DNA from: a virus
Virus record (IMG/VR): IMGVR_UViG_3300047168_000018
Span: 1 to 64,000 of that record
DNA: 64,000 nt
Strand: one strand, 5' to 3'
The translations under genes and the position numbers were made by a program. Positions within the stretch are counted from its first letter, which is position 1; each line of letters starts with the position of its first letter. This document shows, one piece after another, positions 24,613 to 38,000 of the stretch. The notes below the pieces were generated by a model. That model saw only the letters and a program-made list of their open reading frames with translations. It ran no database searches and was not told the DNA's origin.

Positions 24613-26001
24613 GTGGCCGGCGCGCTGTCGGGCCGGTATCGCTTTGCCGACGGGGGAGGCGCGGGGACGGACCAGCCGTTCACGCCGGGCTACGGCACCT
24701 ACGCAGCCTCGACGAACCCGAACGCGGTCAACGACCCCTATGCAGCAATCTCAATCGCTGCAAACCCGCCGCCGCTTCAGGACAATCAGGCGGCAGCCGA
24801 TCAACTGGCGTTCGGGCAAAGCCTGCGCGGCCAGGGATCGCCGACGCAGCAGTATGAGGCTCTGAGGGGCCAGCGCGATGCTGCGGCCGCGCAGAAGGCG
24901 AAGTCGATTCAGGACGCGATGGCGATCCTGCAAGCGGGGAAAAACAGCCAGACGACGAGCCTGCCGATGCTTGCCGCCGCAGGGGCGATGCTGGCGCCGA
25001 CGCGAACCGGCGCGTTCACGGAATCGCTTGGCAATGCCTTCTCGGCGGCGGGTCCGGCAATTGCTCGCCAGCGCCAGGAGGATTGGCAGCAGAACGAGGC
25101 GCAGGCAAACCTTGGCGTCGAGGCCGGCAGTATTCCCTTGCAGGTCTCGTCCGAGGACATGCAGGATTTTTGGAAGCGGATGCAGCTTGCCGAGCAGGCG
25201 CAGCAGGGCGCGGCGCTCGTCGGCGGCAGGACGCAGGTTTCCCAGGTCAATGCGCAAGCGAAGGGTGACGCCGCTGCAAAGGCGGCGCAGGCGCACATTC
25301 AGGCGGCGATTATTCAGGGGGGCGCTCGCGTCGACGGCGCGACAATCGCGGCCAACCGGAAAGCGTGGGAGTACAAAGGCCCTGATCCGTCAACCCTGGA
25401 CAAGGACGGCAACCCGACGCCGAACACGCAGGGCCTTTATTGGAACTCGACCACCAACACGATGAACTATGGACCGCTTCTTGATCCAGACTCGGATTCT
25501 GGAAAAGCCGCAGCAAAGCAGTCCGTCAAGATCAATGCCGCCCGTGCCTTGATGGCGGACGCAAAGCAAAATGGCCGCACCCTGTCGCTGACTGACGCAT
25601 GGGCGATGGTGAACACGGGCGTCAACAGCGACACCGCCTATCAGAAGCTGCTGAATGACCGAATGAAGGTCATTCAAGCCAACCTGAAAAACTCGAGCCT
25701 GAGCAGCGATGAAATCAGGGCGATGGCGCGCAAGCAGCTTATGGAGGGGCCGCCGCCGAAAGTTGCCCCCGACGCGACGGCATCGCCAAGCCCGTCTGGG
25801 GCATCCCCAACTGCGCCCGCCGCACCCGCAGCCGCACCAGCCGCCCCCCCCGCTCCGACGCGCGCTGGCACGACGGCACCGATCACCACCGAGGACCATG
25901 TGGACCCGGTAACGGGCCAAGTGAAGGCACGCTTCGATCCCGTCAAGCGGGTGTGGTACGACCCGGTTACGGGCAAAGAATACCCGCCGGCAGGACAGTA
26001 G
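24613..26001 (+). CDS. Candidate internal virion protein, coiled-coil and Pro/Ala-rich tail
   Basis: 462 residues from GTG directly after the preceding stop. The N terminus is Gly/Pro-rich. Residues ~70-240 are long Gln/Ala helices (YEALRGQRDAAAAQKAKSIQDAMAIL and others). Residues ~340-380 are followed by an Ala/Pro linker, and the C terminus has a WYDPVTGKEY motif common at the end of phage virion proteins. It sits between another ejection candidate and the polyvalent giant, suggesting it is packaged with them. Confidence 0.55.
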   Translation: MAGALSGRYRFADGGGAGTDQPFTPGYGTYAASTNPNAVNDPYAAISIAANPPPLQDNQAAADQLAFGQSLRGQGSPTQQYEALRGQRDAAAAQKAKSIQDAMAILQAGKNSQTTSLPMLAAAGAMLAPTRTGAFTESLGNAFSAAGPAIARQRQEDWQQNEAQANLGVEAGSIPLQVSSEDMQDFWKRMQLAEQAQQGAALVGGRTQVSQVNAQAKGDAAAKAAQAHIQAAIIQGGARVDGATIAANRKAWEYKGPDPSTLDKDGNPTPNTQGLYWNSTTNTMNYGPLLDPDSDSGKAAAKQSVKINAARALMADAKQNGRTLSLTDAWAMVNTGVNSDTAYQKLLNDRMKVIQANLKNSSLSSDEIRAMARKQLMEGPPPKVAPDATASPSPSGASPTAPAAPAAAPAAPPAPTRAGTTAPITTEDHVDPVTGQVKARFDPVKRVWYDPVTGKEYPPAGQ

Positions 26002-29000
26002 ATGCCGCCCGACGGTTCCCAGCCTCCTGCCGCGCAGCCGACGCAGCAGGCGTCGATCCAATATCAGCCCGACCCAACGGCCCCGCCGCCGCCGGTCTAC
26101 GCGCCCGATCCGACCGCCGCCCAAAGCCCGCAGGAATACTGGGACAACCTCTACAAGGCGGCCGGCGCGAAATACGGCGTTCACCCCGCCCTCGTGAAGG
26201 CGGTGCGCGAGCAGGAATCCGGCGACAAGCAATACGTCGTCTCGTCCGCCGGCGCTGAAGGCCCGATGCAGTTCATGCCGGGCACCGCCAAGCAGGAAGG
26301 GGTGAAAGACCCCTACAACTCCGAGGACGCGGTGTTCGGCGCGGCGAAGCTGTTGCGCGAAAACTTCGACCAGTACAAAGACCCGCGCCAAGCTTTGATG
26401 GTCTACAACGCCGGCGGCGACCCATCGAAATGGGTGCCGGGCTACGCCGACGGCGTCATGGCGCGCTTCAACAAGTACGCGCCGGGAATGCGACCCGGTC
26501 CAAAAATGTCCGACCATCCGGCAAGGGACGATCAGGACGACGCGATCCCGCCCCCGCCGCCGGGGTTGGTGCCGAAGTCCGCCCTTCGGGCAATTCCGCC
26601 GCCCCCGCCAGGGCTTGTGCCGATCTCGCAGGAACCAAGCCTGACGACGGCGGCGCATGTCGCCGAAGAGCAGCAGCAGGGAGCGCCGCCGTCGCAGGGC
26701 TTGTTCACCGCTGCGAAAAACGCCGCCAACCAAGCAGCATTTACCGGCGTCGGCGCAGCGGTGAAGGGCGTCGGCGAGGCAATCGACAACGCTGCCGTCA
26801 ACTATTATCGCCGACAGCTTGCCACCATGGACCTCATCGACCAGGGCAAGCCGCCGACGGAAGGGGGTGAGCGTCCCCTCTATGCCGATGTGTCGCCCGA
26901 GCAGCGCCAGCAGATGCGCGCCGATATTCAGGCCAAACTAGACGCGGCCACGGCCGGCAGACCCGCACCGCCGCCGACACGGGCCGAACCCGCAGATATG
27001 ACGGACCGCTACAACACGCCTCTGTCGGACGCGGACGAGGCCAAGTTCCAGCAATGGATGAAGGATCGCAGCAAGTTCGCTGGCCGCGATACGTCGTCGG
27101 ACCTGTTCGACTATGACCTACGCGGCGCATGGAAGGCGAACGCCGAGCAAGCCTCGAACGGCCATCTGCCGGACACCTTCAAGAAGCCCAACCACCCGAC
27201 ATTCTCGGACGAAAGCCAGTACAACGGTGCTGACGGGCATGTCGGTGGCCAGTGGGTGCCGAGTAAAGACGGTCCTGTTTTTCAGGCGTCACCGACGAAC
27301 GTACAGAACATGGGCACGCAGGGCCTGCGCGATTACTTCAAGAAGGTCGAACCAACCGCCGCCCTGGCATTGCCGCCGACGACCGGCGGCGCCGACAACG
27401 CGATCACCCGCGCCGGTCAAGCCATCCAGAACTATGGCACGCGCGAATACCCCGTCCAGCCGCAGAATGAGGGTGTTGTCACGGGAGCCGCCCGCATGAT
27501 CGGCGGCTTGGTGCCGATGGCCGCTGCGGCTGGCGCTGGTGCTGTGGTCGGTGGCCCCGTCGGCGCCGTGGAACTCGGGGGCGCGGTTTTCGGGGGCACC
27601 TTCGCCGCCGCGCAAAGCTACGATGGCACCTACAACGAAGCTCTATCCAAAGGTGCCAGCTACGACGAAGCCCACAAGGCGGCGACGGAAAGTGCTGCGA
27701 CCAACGGCGTGATGATGGCCGCGCCGATCGGGCGGCTGTTCTCGGGCGTCCCGGCGCCGGTCAAGGAAGGGTTCGCGCAAACCCTGGTGAACCTGGGCAA
27801 GCACGGCGTCGAGTTCGGCAGCGTCGGCGCGGCATCTCAGTTCGCCGACAACTATATCGCCAATCAGACCTACGATCCGACCCGGCCGCTTCTGAAGGAT
27901 GTGCCGTCGGCGTTCGGCGAGGGCTTTGTCACGGGGCTTGTCGTGCCGGCCGCGACCGGAGTGACAAAGTGGTCGGCTGACAAACTGCGCGACGCGATGA
28001 GCCAGCCGGCTTCCGATGCGTTCCGCCAAGCGGCGGACGACCTTCAGCAGGAAGCGGTGCGCCGGCGCGCAGCCGCGCAGCCGAAGCAGATCACCGGCCC
28101 CGAGACGCCGCCGCCAGAGTCACCGGCGGCGGAAGCGCCTCCCGCCGGCCCGACGCCGCCCGCAGCACCGCCCGGCGAATCGCCGCCGGCCCCTGCCGGC
28201 AGCCCGGAAGCGCCGTTGCCTGCCGCGAAGCCGGAAGCCGAAAAGCCGGCAACCGCCGACAAGCCCGTGCCCATCGAAAAGCCCGGCGACATCGAAGCGG
28301 CAACACAGCACGTCGAGCAACCAACCCCGGCCCAGGCCGAGGCTGGCAACTACCAGAAGGCGCATGTCGAGATCGCGCCCGACGCGCCAAGCGGGGGCCT
28401 GTCCGTCACGGTCGAGACCCCGAAGGGCGTCACCCGCAGCGGCGTTGGTCCCGATGGCAAGCCCTGGTCGGTCGAAGCGCCCGCAGACTACGGCGAAATC
28501 AAAGGGACGAAGGGGGCGGACGGCGACCCGCTGGATGTCTACCTCGGCCCTCTGGCGCACGAGGCGCAGGACCATCCCGTCTACATCGTGCAGCAGCACG
28601 AGCCGGGGAAGGAAGTCGGCAAGCCCGGCGACTTCGACGAGCACAAGCCGATGGTCGGCTTCCCGAGCGAGGCCGAGGCGGTCACGACGTACCTTCAGGG
28701 CTTCTCGGACAACAGCGGGCCTTCGCGCATCGGGCAGGTCGTGCCGATGCCGTTCGATCAGTTCGTCCAATGGGCGCACTCGGACGCGGCTGCCCAACCG
28801 TTCCCGAAGGCGGAAGCGGCGAAGATCGAAGCCCCGAGCCAGGGCGGCGGCGAAGCGCCTGCGGAGACGGCGGAAACCGAAACGCCGACATCAAGTGAAG
28901 CGGCCGCGCCGTCAACCGAAGGCGCGCAGGCGTCAACTCGGGCACCGAAGTCGTCAACTCGCCGTCGGGTTTCGTCGCCGGAAACGCTGCTGCAATTCCT

Positions 29001-32000
29001 CGCCGCCAGGGGCGGTCTGAAGGATCAGGGCGGCGAACTCGCAAGCATGGGGCTGACAAAGCGGTTTGTTCCCGGCCACGGCGCCTTGGTGCGCCCGACC
29101 GGGATGACGCTGGATCGGGCGCGAGAGGCGGCACAGGAGGCGGGATTCCTGCCACCCGACAGTCCGAACCGCCCGTCCGATAACAGCATCGACGACCTGA
29201 TCGGCCTGCTGGATCAGGAGGCGCGCGGCCAGAAAGTCTATCGTCCGTCCGACATCGTGGAAGCGCAGGCGCGTGCCGCCGAGCGCGAGCGAATGAACCC
29301 TGGCAACGAGGAAGGGCTTGCAGTCGAGTACGCGATGGGCGAAGTGCAGTCCGCCGCCGATGACATGGGGCTGACCCTGACGGCGGAAGAAACCGAGGAC
29401 ATCGCGCGGGCGGTGGTCCAGGGCACCGATGTCCTGACCGCGATCACCAACCTGACCGAGGAGAAGGCCGTCGAGGCAGAGCGCGCCGCAGCGGAAGCGG
29501 CAAAGATTCGCGACGAGCAGGATTGGGACATCCCGTGGGAGTGGCCGAGCAATGTGGAAAAGCCCCAAGGCGGCGATTGGCCTGGCGAACCGGCTTCGAC
29601 AGCGAGCGAGGCAGCAGCCGAACCTGACACCGCAGCAGCGGCAGGAGATGGAGCGGCGGGCGACGAATCTCGTGCTGGCGAGCACGAAGGGGCACAAACT
29701 CTCATCCCCGGCGTCGGGCCAGTCACCGACAAGGACCGCGCCCAAGCCGGTGCCGACAGGCCGCTAAAGGGCGGCAACGCGCCAATCGGCGATGTCGGGC
29801 TGTTCTCTCCCGCAGCGGGAAAGCAGACCGACCTCGTTGATGCGGTCAATCAGGCCAAGGCCGAGGCGGCAAAGCCGGTCGAGCCGCCCAAGAACGGCAT
29901 GGAATACGCCGCTGCCAAACACACGAAAACCGGCGTCCCACTTCACGTCGTCAAGCTGACTGGCGAACGCCTGACCCCCGAGGCGTTCAACGCGCTGCGG
30001 GCGAAGGCGAAGACCGCCGGCGGGTCGTGGAGCAGCTTCCGCGGCAAGGGCGCGGTGCCGGGGTTCCAGTTCAAGACGAAGGCGGCAGCAGAGAAGTTCA
30101 TCGCCGAGAACGGCGGGGCCGCGCCGGAAGCGGCGACGCCAGAGGAAGTCCCGCCCCCGCCGCCCGGCTTCGTGCCGGCGTCGAAGATGAACGAGACCGC
30201 GTTTCGCAGCGCGCTTGAGCGGACGGGCGCTGCACAGCATGACGGTCTGTGGCGGATCGTGCCCGATGTCGGCAGCGGCTATGCCGTCGAGTACACGCCG
30301 CCAAACGGTCGACGCGAGACATTCCGAGCCAGCGAGAACCGCGACCCATACAATCTCGACGAGGCGCGGCAGCGCGCCGTGCAGGAAGCCGAAGCTGTGC
30401 GGCAGTTTGGCGCGGAAGCGCCCCGCCCCCTGTCGGACGGCAAAGGCGGCAACCTGACAGAAGTTGGGAAAAACTACGCCGGGGAGACCCTCTACGAAGA
30501 CAAGCACGGCGTCAGGTCGATCCACGACAAAGGGGTCTCGGTCGGCGAAACCGTTGACCTGCGTCCCGAGCGCACGCCGAACGGCGGCATCCGCTACGTG
30601 CCGCAGGTCATGCGCGGCCAGAACAAGGAGCCGCGTTTCCAGATTGCCGAGCCGCATCCGGCGAGCGGGCGCGAGCGGGAGTATCAGGCCCCGCAGGAAT
30701 CCGACGCGGACCGCCGCGAGCGCGAGCGGCTGGAACGCTGGAACGCCGCCGAGGACGCGCGGAAGAAAGCCGAGGCAGCCGAGCAGCCGCAGGCCGAGGA
30801 GCCCGGCTACGGTGCCGGCAACAAGACGTTCACCGCCGACAAGGCCGAAGCCGCCCGCGCCCGCCTTCGCGAGAAGCTGAAGCGGCTCAACTCCGGCCTC
30901 GACCCCGAGATGATGCTGGATGGCCTGACCCTCGCCGGCTACCACATTGAGGCGGGGGCCAGGGTGTTCGCCGACTACGCAAGGGCGATGGTCGATGACC
31001 TCGGGCAGGCCGCGACCCCGTTCCTGCGCAGCTGGTATGAGGCGGTGCGGCACTATCCCGGCTTCGATCACGCCGGCATGTCCGGTGGGGACGAGATCGA
31101 AGCGGCGTTGCGCGACATCGACCGCGCGCCCACTTCCCCCGAGGAGGCGGATCATGGACTTCAAAATCCCCTACCTGAAAGCAATGCGGGAGCGCGACCC
31201 GAGGATGTTCCTGCAACTGAGCCGGGCGGGGCAGTTGGAAGCCCACGCCCAGGCGAAGGCGGTCGAGGCGAGCAAGATGCTGGCCGATATCCTGAAGGGG
31301 GAGAAGAAGGGGCCGTCGGGCCTGCCGGAGAACCCGGCGGCGCAGAGGGCAGCGGAGGAGCAGGTGTTCGCGACGCTGATCGACTTCCCGACACCGGAGA
31401 AGGATCAAAACCCCGAACCGCCCGACGACCTCCCCGACCCGACGCGCACGTCACGGGCACCGACTACCGGATCGAGCCGGGCGAAATAGCCGAGGATCGC
31501 GGCCCGGCGCAGAAGGCGCGCGACAACCTCGACGCCATCCGCATCGTCAAGCAGATGGCCCTCGAAGGGCGGCTCGCGACCCGCGAGGAGCAGGGCATCC
31601 TCGCCCGATATGTCGGCTGGGGCGGCCTGCCGAAGGTGTTCGACCGCAACACCGACGACAAGACGATGAAGGAAGTCGGCGACCAGATTCGGACTCTGCT
31701 GACGCCCGACGAATACCAGACCGCCAGCCGATCAACCCAGTGTGCCCACTACACCGCCGAGAACGTCGTCCGCGCGATGTGGGACGCGGTTCAGCGGATG
31801 GGCTTCAAGGGCGGTCTGATTTTCGAGCCTGGCATGGGCATCGGCAATTTCCTCGGCATGATGCCGCCCGATCTTGCGGAGGCCAGCAAGTATCAGGGGG
31901 TCGAGATGGATCACCTGACGGCGGACATCGCCAAGGCGCTCTATCCCGAGAGCGGCATCCGCCGCGCCGATTTGCGCAAGGTTCCCCTGCCGAAGGATCA

Positions 32001-35000
32001 CTTCGACCTCGCGATTGGCAATCCCCCCTTCAGTGGCGTGACGATCACGTCCGATCCGAAATACCGCCAGGGCTTCGTTCTGGCCGACTATTTCTTTGCC
32101 AAGTCGCTGGACTCGGTCAGGCCGGGGGGCTTGCTCGCCTTCGTCACCGGAGCCGGCACGATGACGAAACTCGGCAGCGAAGCGCGGGAATATCTCGCCG
32201 AGCGCGGCGAGTTCCTCGGCGGCATCGGACTTCCCTCGGACGCCTTCAAGCAGAACGCCGGAACGGAAGTCACGACGCACATCCTGTTCTTCAAGAAGCG
32301 GCCCGAGCAGGTGCCGTTCGATAGCCTGCCGGCCAGCGAGCGCGCCTGGACCGAAGTCACGCCGAAGCGACTGCCGAACGCCTATGGAGGAACCGACGAA
32401 GGAAACGTCAGCCGCTACTTCGACGCGCACCCCGACATGGTGCTCGGGGAGGAGGGCTTCTTCGACAAACTCCACCCCGGCCGCTACGCCGTCCATTCGG
32501 ACGGGCGGGATCTGACCCAGGCGCTCGGGGATGCGATCGCCAAGCTGCCCGCCGACGTGATGACGCCGCTGCTGACGCCGGAGCAGCGGGGCGAACTCGA
32601 CTTCGGCAGCGGGCAGACAAAGGACGGTTCGTTCTACCTCAAGGGCGACCGGCTGATGCAATACAGCGGCGGCGTTGGCCGCGTCGTGCCGATGCGCGGT
32701 GCAGGCGTCGCCGGCCCCTCGGCGGAAGAACACAAGATCATCAAGCACCTGATCCCGGTCAGGGACGCGATGCGCGACGTGATCGCCGCCGATATTGCGG
32801 GTGACGAGGAAGCCGGGAAGACGGCTCGCAAGGCGCTGAACAAGCACTATGACGCCTTCGTCAAGCAGCACGGCCCGATCAACAAGGCCAACATCCGCCG
32901 TCAGCGCCCGAGCATCATCCAGCAGGAAAGTGCCAGGCTCGCGGCACGGGAAGACGCCCGCGCGATCGGCGAGTATTTCTCCGACGGCGACTTCAACGTC
33001 GAACCCTATCTGCGCAAGAAGGCGAAGATCGCCGAGATCGCCAATGCGCGCCGGGACGCGCGGGAGGCGGCGCTTGCGGCCGGTAAGCCGTGGGACGAGG
33101 GGACGTTCGATCCCGGCGACATGCCGGACATCGTCATCGACCAGCGCCCGAACATCCGCCCGTTCATGGCGGACCCGGAAAGCTACCGCCTGCGGTCGAT
33201 CGAGGATTACGACGACGCCACCGGCACGGCGAAAAAGCGCGATGTCTTCTACCGCAGCGTCATCAAGCGTTCGGTCGAACCCGATCTGAAGACCGCCAAG
33301 GACGGCGTCATCTGGTCGATGAACGAGTTCGGCAAGTTCGACCTCGGCAAGATCGCGGCGAAGATGAACCTGTCCCCCGAGACGGTGCTGGCCGACCTCG
33401 GCGATCACGTCTACCGCCTGCCGGGGACCAGCGTTCACCAGACGCGGGAGGAATATCTCTCGGGCGACGTGAAGACGAAACTGCAAGAAGCCCGCGCCGC
33501 CGCCCTGGCCGATCCTACGCTTGAGCGCAACGTGAAGGCGCTGGAAGCCGTGCAGCCCCGTCCGCTGGCACCGAACCAGATCAGCATGGTCTTGGGTATG
33601 CCGTGGATGGGCGCGGAAACCGTCAACGACTTCATCGACCATCTCGGCATTGGCCGGTTCGAGGCGACGCACGTTCCCGAGATGGGCCGCTGGCTGGTGA
33701 CGGACGCCGCAGCCTATAGCGGCTACCGCCCCAAGAAGAAGCAGCGCCGGTCGCAGAGCCAGATGACCGAGGGCGCACTTCGCTGGGGCATTCCGCAGCG
33801 GTCCGCAGCCGAACTCCTGACCGACGCGCTCAACCGAACGCCGCCGAGAGTGATGACCGAAGGCAGCCGGGACGACCCGCCGCGTTTCGATCCGGTCGCG
33901 ACGGAAGCCGCACAGGCCAAGATTACCGAGATGAAGGAGGCGTTCGCGTCCTGGCTTGATGCCGACGGCGACCGCAAGAACGCCCTCGCCGACCTCTACA
34001 ACGACAAGATGAACCGCACCGTCGCCCCGGTCATCGACGGGTCGTATCTGACCCTGCCGGGGGTGGCGGATCACTGGAAGTGGCGACCGCACCAGTTGCG
34101 CGCAATCGCCCGCGTGATCCAGAAAGGCAACACGTACCTCGCGCACGCGGTCGGCGCCGGCAAGGCCCAGCCGCTTGATGCCAAGGTGCTGACCCCAGAC
34201 GGATGGCGTTTAATGGGCGATCTGGCGGTAGGCGATTTTGTTATTGCCGGCGATGGCTCCCCGACGAGGGTAGAAGGAGTCTTCCCGCAGGGCGAGAAGG
34301 ACATATTCAGGATCACCTTCAGCGACGGGGCTTCGACGCAATGCTGTGATGAGCACCTGTGGCTGACTCGTACCTATCGGGAGCGCGGGTACGCTCAGAA
34401 GGCCGCCAGAGCCGGAAAGGACTGGAACTGCGGGAAGCCAAAAGCGCGGTCGCTGGCGGAAATCCGCACGACCCTTCGGTCCGATCACTTGAACGCAGCC
34501 AACCATTCCATCCCGATGGTGGGGGCTGTGCAGTTCAACGCCGCATCGCTTCCGCTTGATCCATATCTCATGGGGCTTCTCATCGGCGACGGATGCTTCC
34601 GCAGCGGCGTCGTCATGTTCTCGTGCGCTGAGGCAGAACTGGTAGAAGCGGTTCAGGCATTGTTGCCGCCTGAGTGCGAAATCAGGCTGAAGGGGCGCTA
34701 CGACTACCACATTCGTTTTACCGGAACCGTGAAGTACGCGGTCGGCGGCGGCAGGGTGCCGACACATCCTGTCATCAACGCGCTGCGTGCTGGTGGCATG
34801 TGGGATTGCCTCTCGAACGAGAAGACCATTCCGGACGCCTATCTATTTGGCGATGTCGAAAGCCGCGTGGCCCTGCTTCAGGGATTGTTGGACACCGATG
34901 GCACCGTCAGCAGGTCAGGTCACGGCGTTTCGTTCACGACTGTCTCGCCGTCACTCGCTCGTCGCATGACCGAACTTGTCCGCTCGCTCGGGGGCACTAC

Positions 35001-38000
35001 AGGGGTCAATCTTAGGTTCCCAACATACACGCACGCCGGCGTCCGCCATATCGGGCAGCAGGCATATACCCTGTCGATTTGCCTGCCTCCCCACATTGCG
35101 CCCTTCAGGCTTTCCAGAAAGGCAGCGATTGCCAAGCCGAAGACCAAATACGTCCCGACCAGATATATCGTCGATGTAGAGCCGGTGGGCCGCAAGGAAG
35201 CGCAGTGCATCCGAGTAGCGCATCCGTCCCACTTGTACGTCACCGACGATTTCATCGTGACGCACAACACAACCGAGATGATCGCGAGCGCAATGGAAAT
35301 GCGGCGCCTTGGCCTCGTCAGGAAGCCGATGTTCGCGGTTCCCAACCACATGCTCGCGCAATTCACCAAGGAGTTCTACGAACTCTACCCGACGGCGCGG
35401 ATTTCGGTGGCCGACGAGGAGAAGTTCCACACCGACCGGCGCAAGCAGTTCATCGCCAACGTCGCGCAGGATGACCTTGATGCGGTCATCATCACGCACT
35501 CGTCCTTCGGCATGATCCCGATCAGCCACGAGTACGAGAACGGCATCATTCAGGAGGAAATCGAGAACATTCGCGAGGCGATGTCGGGCCTCTCCAAGCA
35601 GGATGACCGCATCACGATCAAGAACCTCGAAAAGATGCTGGAAAAGCTGCAAGAGAAAATGGCACGCGCTAGCGGCGGGGCGAAGGATCAGGCGTACGCC
35701 TTCGAGGAACTCGGCGTCGATTTTCTATATGTTGACGAGGCGCACTTGTTCCGCAAATTGTCCTTCGCGACCGCCCTCGGGAACATCAAGGGCATCACGC
35801 CGTCCGGCTCGGAAATGGCGTGGGACCTCTACACGAAGATGCGCTACCTGAATGACGAGCGGCCCGGCCGATCTGCTGTGCTGGCGTCAGGCACCCCGAT
35901 CACGAACACGATGGGCGAGCTGTACACGGTCAGCCGTTACCTTCAGCCGCAGGCTTTGAAGGAGCGCGGCATCCAGCATTTCGATAGCTGGGCGCAGACC
36001 TTCGGCGACACGACGACAGACCTTGAACCCCGCCCCGATGGTTCCTACAAGCCGGCGACCCGGTTCTCGAAATTCGTCAACACGCCCGAACTCTATCAGA
36101 TCGTGTCCGAAGTCATGGACACCGTCACGTCCGAGCAGTTGGCGCAGTATGTCGTGCGACCGCAACTTGAGGGGGGCAAACGCCACCTTCACTTGGCACC
36201 GTTCACTGAGCACCTTCAGGCGTACCAGAAGACGCTCGCCGACCGGCTGAAGGACATCGAGGCGCGCACCGGATCGCCAAAGAAAGGCGACGACATCCTC
36301 CTGACGGTCATCAACGACGGCCGGCATTCGGCGATCGACCCGCGCTTTGTCATGGAGGCGCAGAACGACCCGAAATCGAAGCTGAACATGATGATCGACA
36401 ACGTCGCGCGCATCTGGAAGGAAAGTGCCAACCAGCAGTTCTACGATCCCGGCACCAGCTACAAGGAGAAGTCCTTCAGGGGGCCGGCGACGCAGATGAT
36501 CTTCTCGAACCTCGGCGTGAACGGCCGGGGTCCGATGGGTTTTTCCGGCTATGCCTGGATCAGGGCGGCGCTTGAGCGTCAGGGCATCCCGTCGCACGAA
36601 ATCGCGTTCATCGGCGATTACAAGGGGTCGCTTCAGCGCCAGCAGCTTTTCAACGACGTGAACGAGGGGAAGGTCCGCATCCTCGTCGGCTCGACGCAGA
36701 AGATGGGCACCGGCGTGAATGCCCAGAAGCGGTTGCTGGCGATCCACAATCTCGACCCGCTCTGGTATCCGTCGGACGACGAGCAGAGAAACGGACGGGG
36801 ACTGAGGCAGGGCAACCACAACCCGTTCCTTCAGATCCACGACTACACGACGACGGACACCTACGACCGGAATATGTGGACGATGATGGGCCGCAAGGCC
36901 GGGTTCATCGAATCCTTCTTCCGCGGCGACCCTGACCTGAGAGAAATGGAAGACCTCGGGGAAGCGTCGGTGTTCGCCCAGGCGGCGGCGATGGCAACGT
37001 CCGATCCCCGCGTGTTTCAAATGGCGGACATCAAGGCGCAACTCGACAAAGCCGAGCGCCGCCGGGATGCCTACGAGAACAACCTGTACAGCTTGCGCGG
37101 GCAGTTCAACGACGCTCGCTACAGCATCGAATACGCCCAAAAGCGAATTGCGCAGACCGACGAGGACATCGCCCAGCGCATTCCGACGAAGGGCGATGCC
37201 TTCCGTATGAACGTCGCCGGCAAGGAGTTCGACAAGCGCCAAGACGCTTGGGAAGAATTGCAGGCGGTGATGAAGGACCGGCTCGACGGAATGGGCGAGA
37301 CCGGGCGCACCCGCATCGGCATTATTGGCGGCTTCGGGATGGTGCTGTCGAAGACGAAACTTGGCTACCGCATGGCGCTTGAAGCAAAGTCCGGTCGCGA
37401 AATCGACATCTCGGCCACGGGTCCGATTGCCAGCGCCGAGTCCTACCTGCGCGACCTTGAGAAGATGCGGGCCGGCTACGAGCGTGACGTAGAAGAAAAA
37501 CAGAAGCAAGCCGAACTGCTGCGCGCCGAACTCGAAAAGCCGTTCGAGGGCGACGCCGAGATCAAGCGCCTGCGGCAGTCCTACAACGAACTCCGCACCG
37601 CGCTGACGCCGAAGAAAGAGGCGGGCATGAATGTCGGCGAGGATGAGGACGAGGAATCCCGCCGCGCCCCCGTCACCGCCGAGGACGCCAAGGATCGCGG
37701 CGTCACCCAGGACGAACCCGCCCTTCGTGAAGCAATGCGCGAGGCGATGCGCCTGTCGGGCCTTCCTTCGTCGATTGGCGTGCGCCTCGTCGACAAACTG
37801 GCCGGCGGCAAGGTCGACAGCGTCTACGCGCGCAACCTCATCACCGTTGCTCTGGACACGCCGCCAGAGCAGCTACCGGCCAAACTGTTCCACGAGACGA
37901 TCCACGCGATGATGGACCCGTCGCTGAACATCCTCTCGACCCAGCAGCGCACTGCGTTGCTCGTCGCGGCCAACCGCTACCTAGCCGACCCGGCGAAGAA

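Noticed and set aside
28354-28800. Separate inorganic pyrophosphatase gene
   Set aside because: The motif lies inside the continuous 5084-codon frame with no start signal or stop, so it is a domain.
31732-34146. 804-codon leftward open frame within the giant gene
   Set aside because: High-GC mirror frame of the methyltransferase/helicase region; Arg/His-rich with no domain pattern. The same holds for the long frames at 29764-31164, 35887-37509 and 39541-41415.
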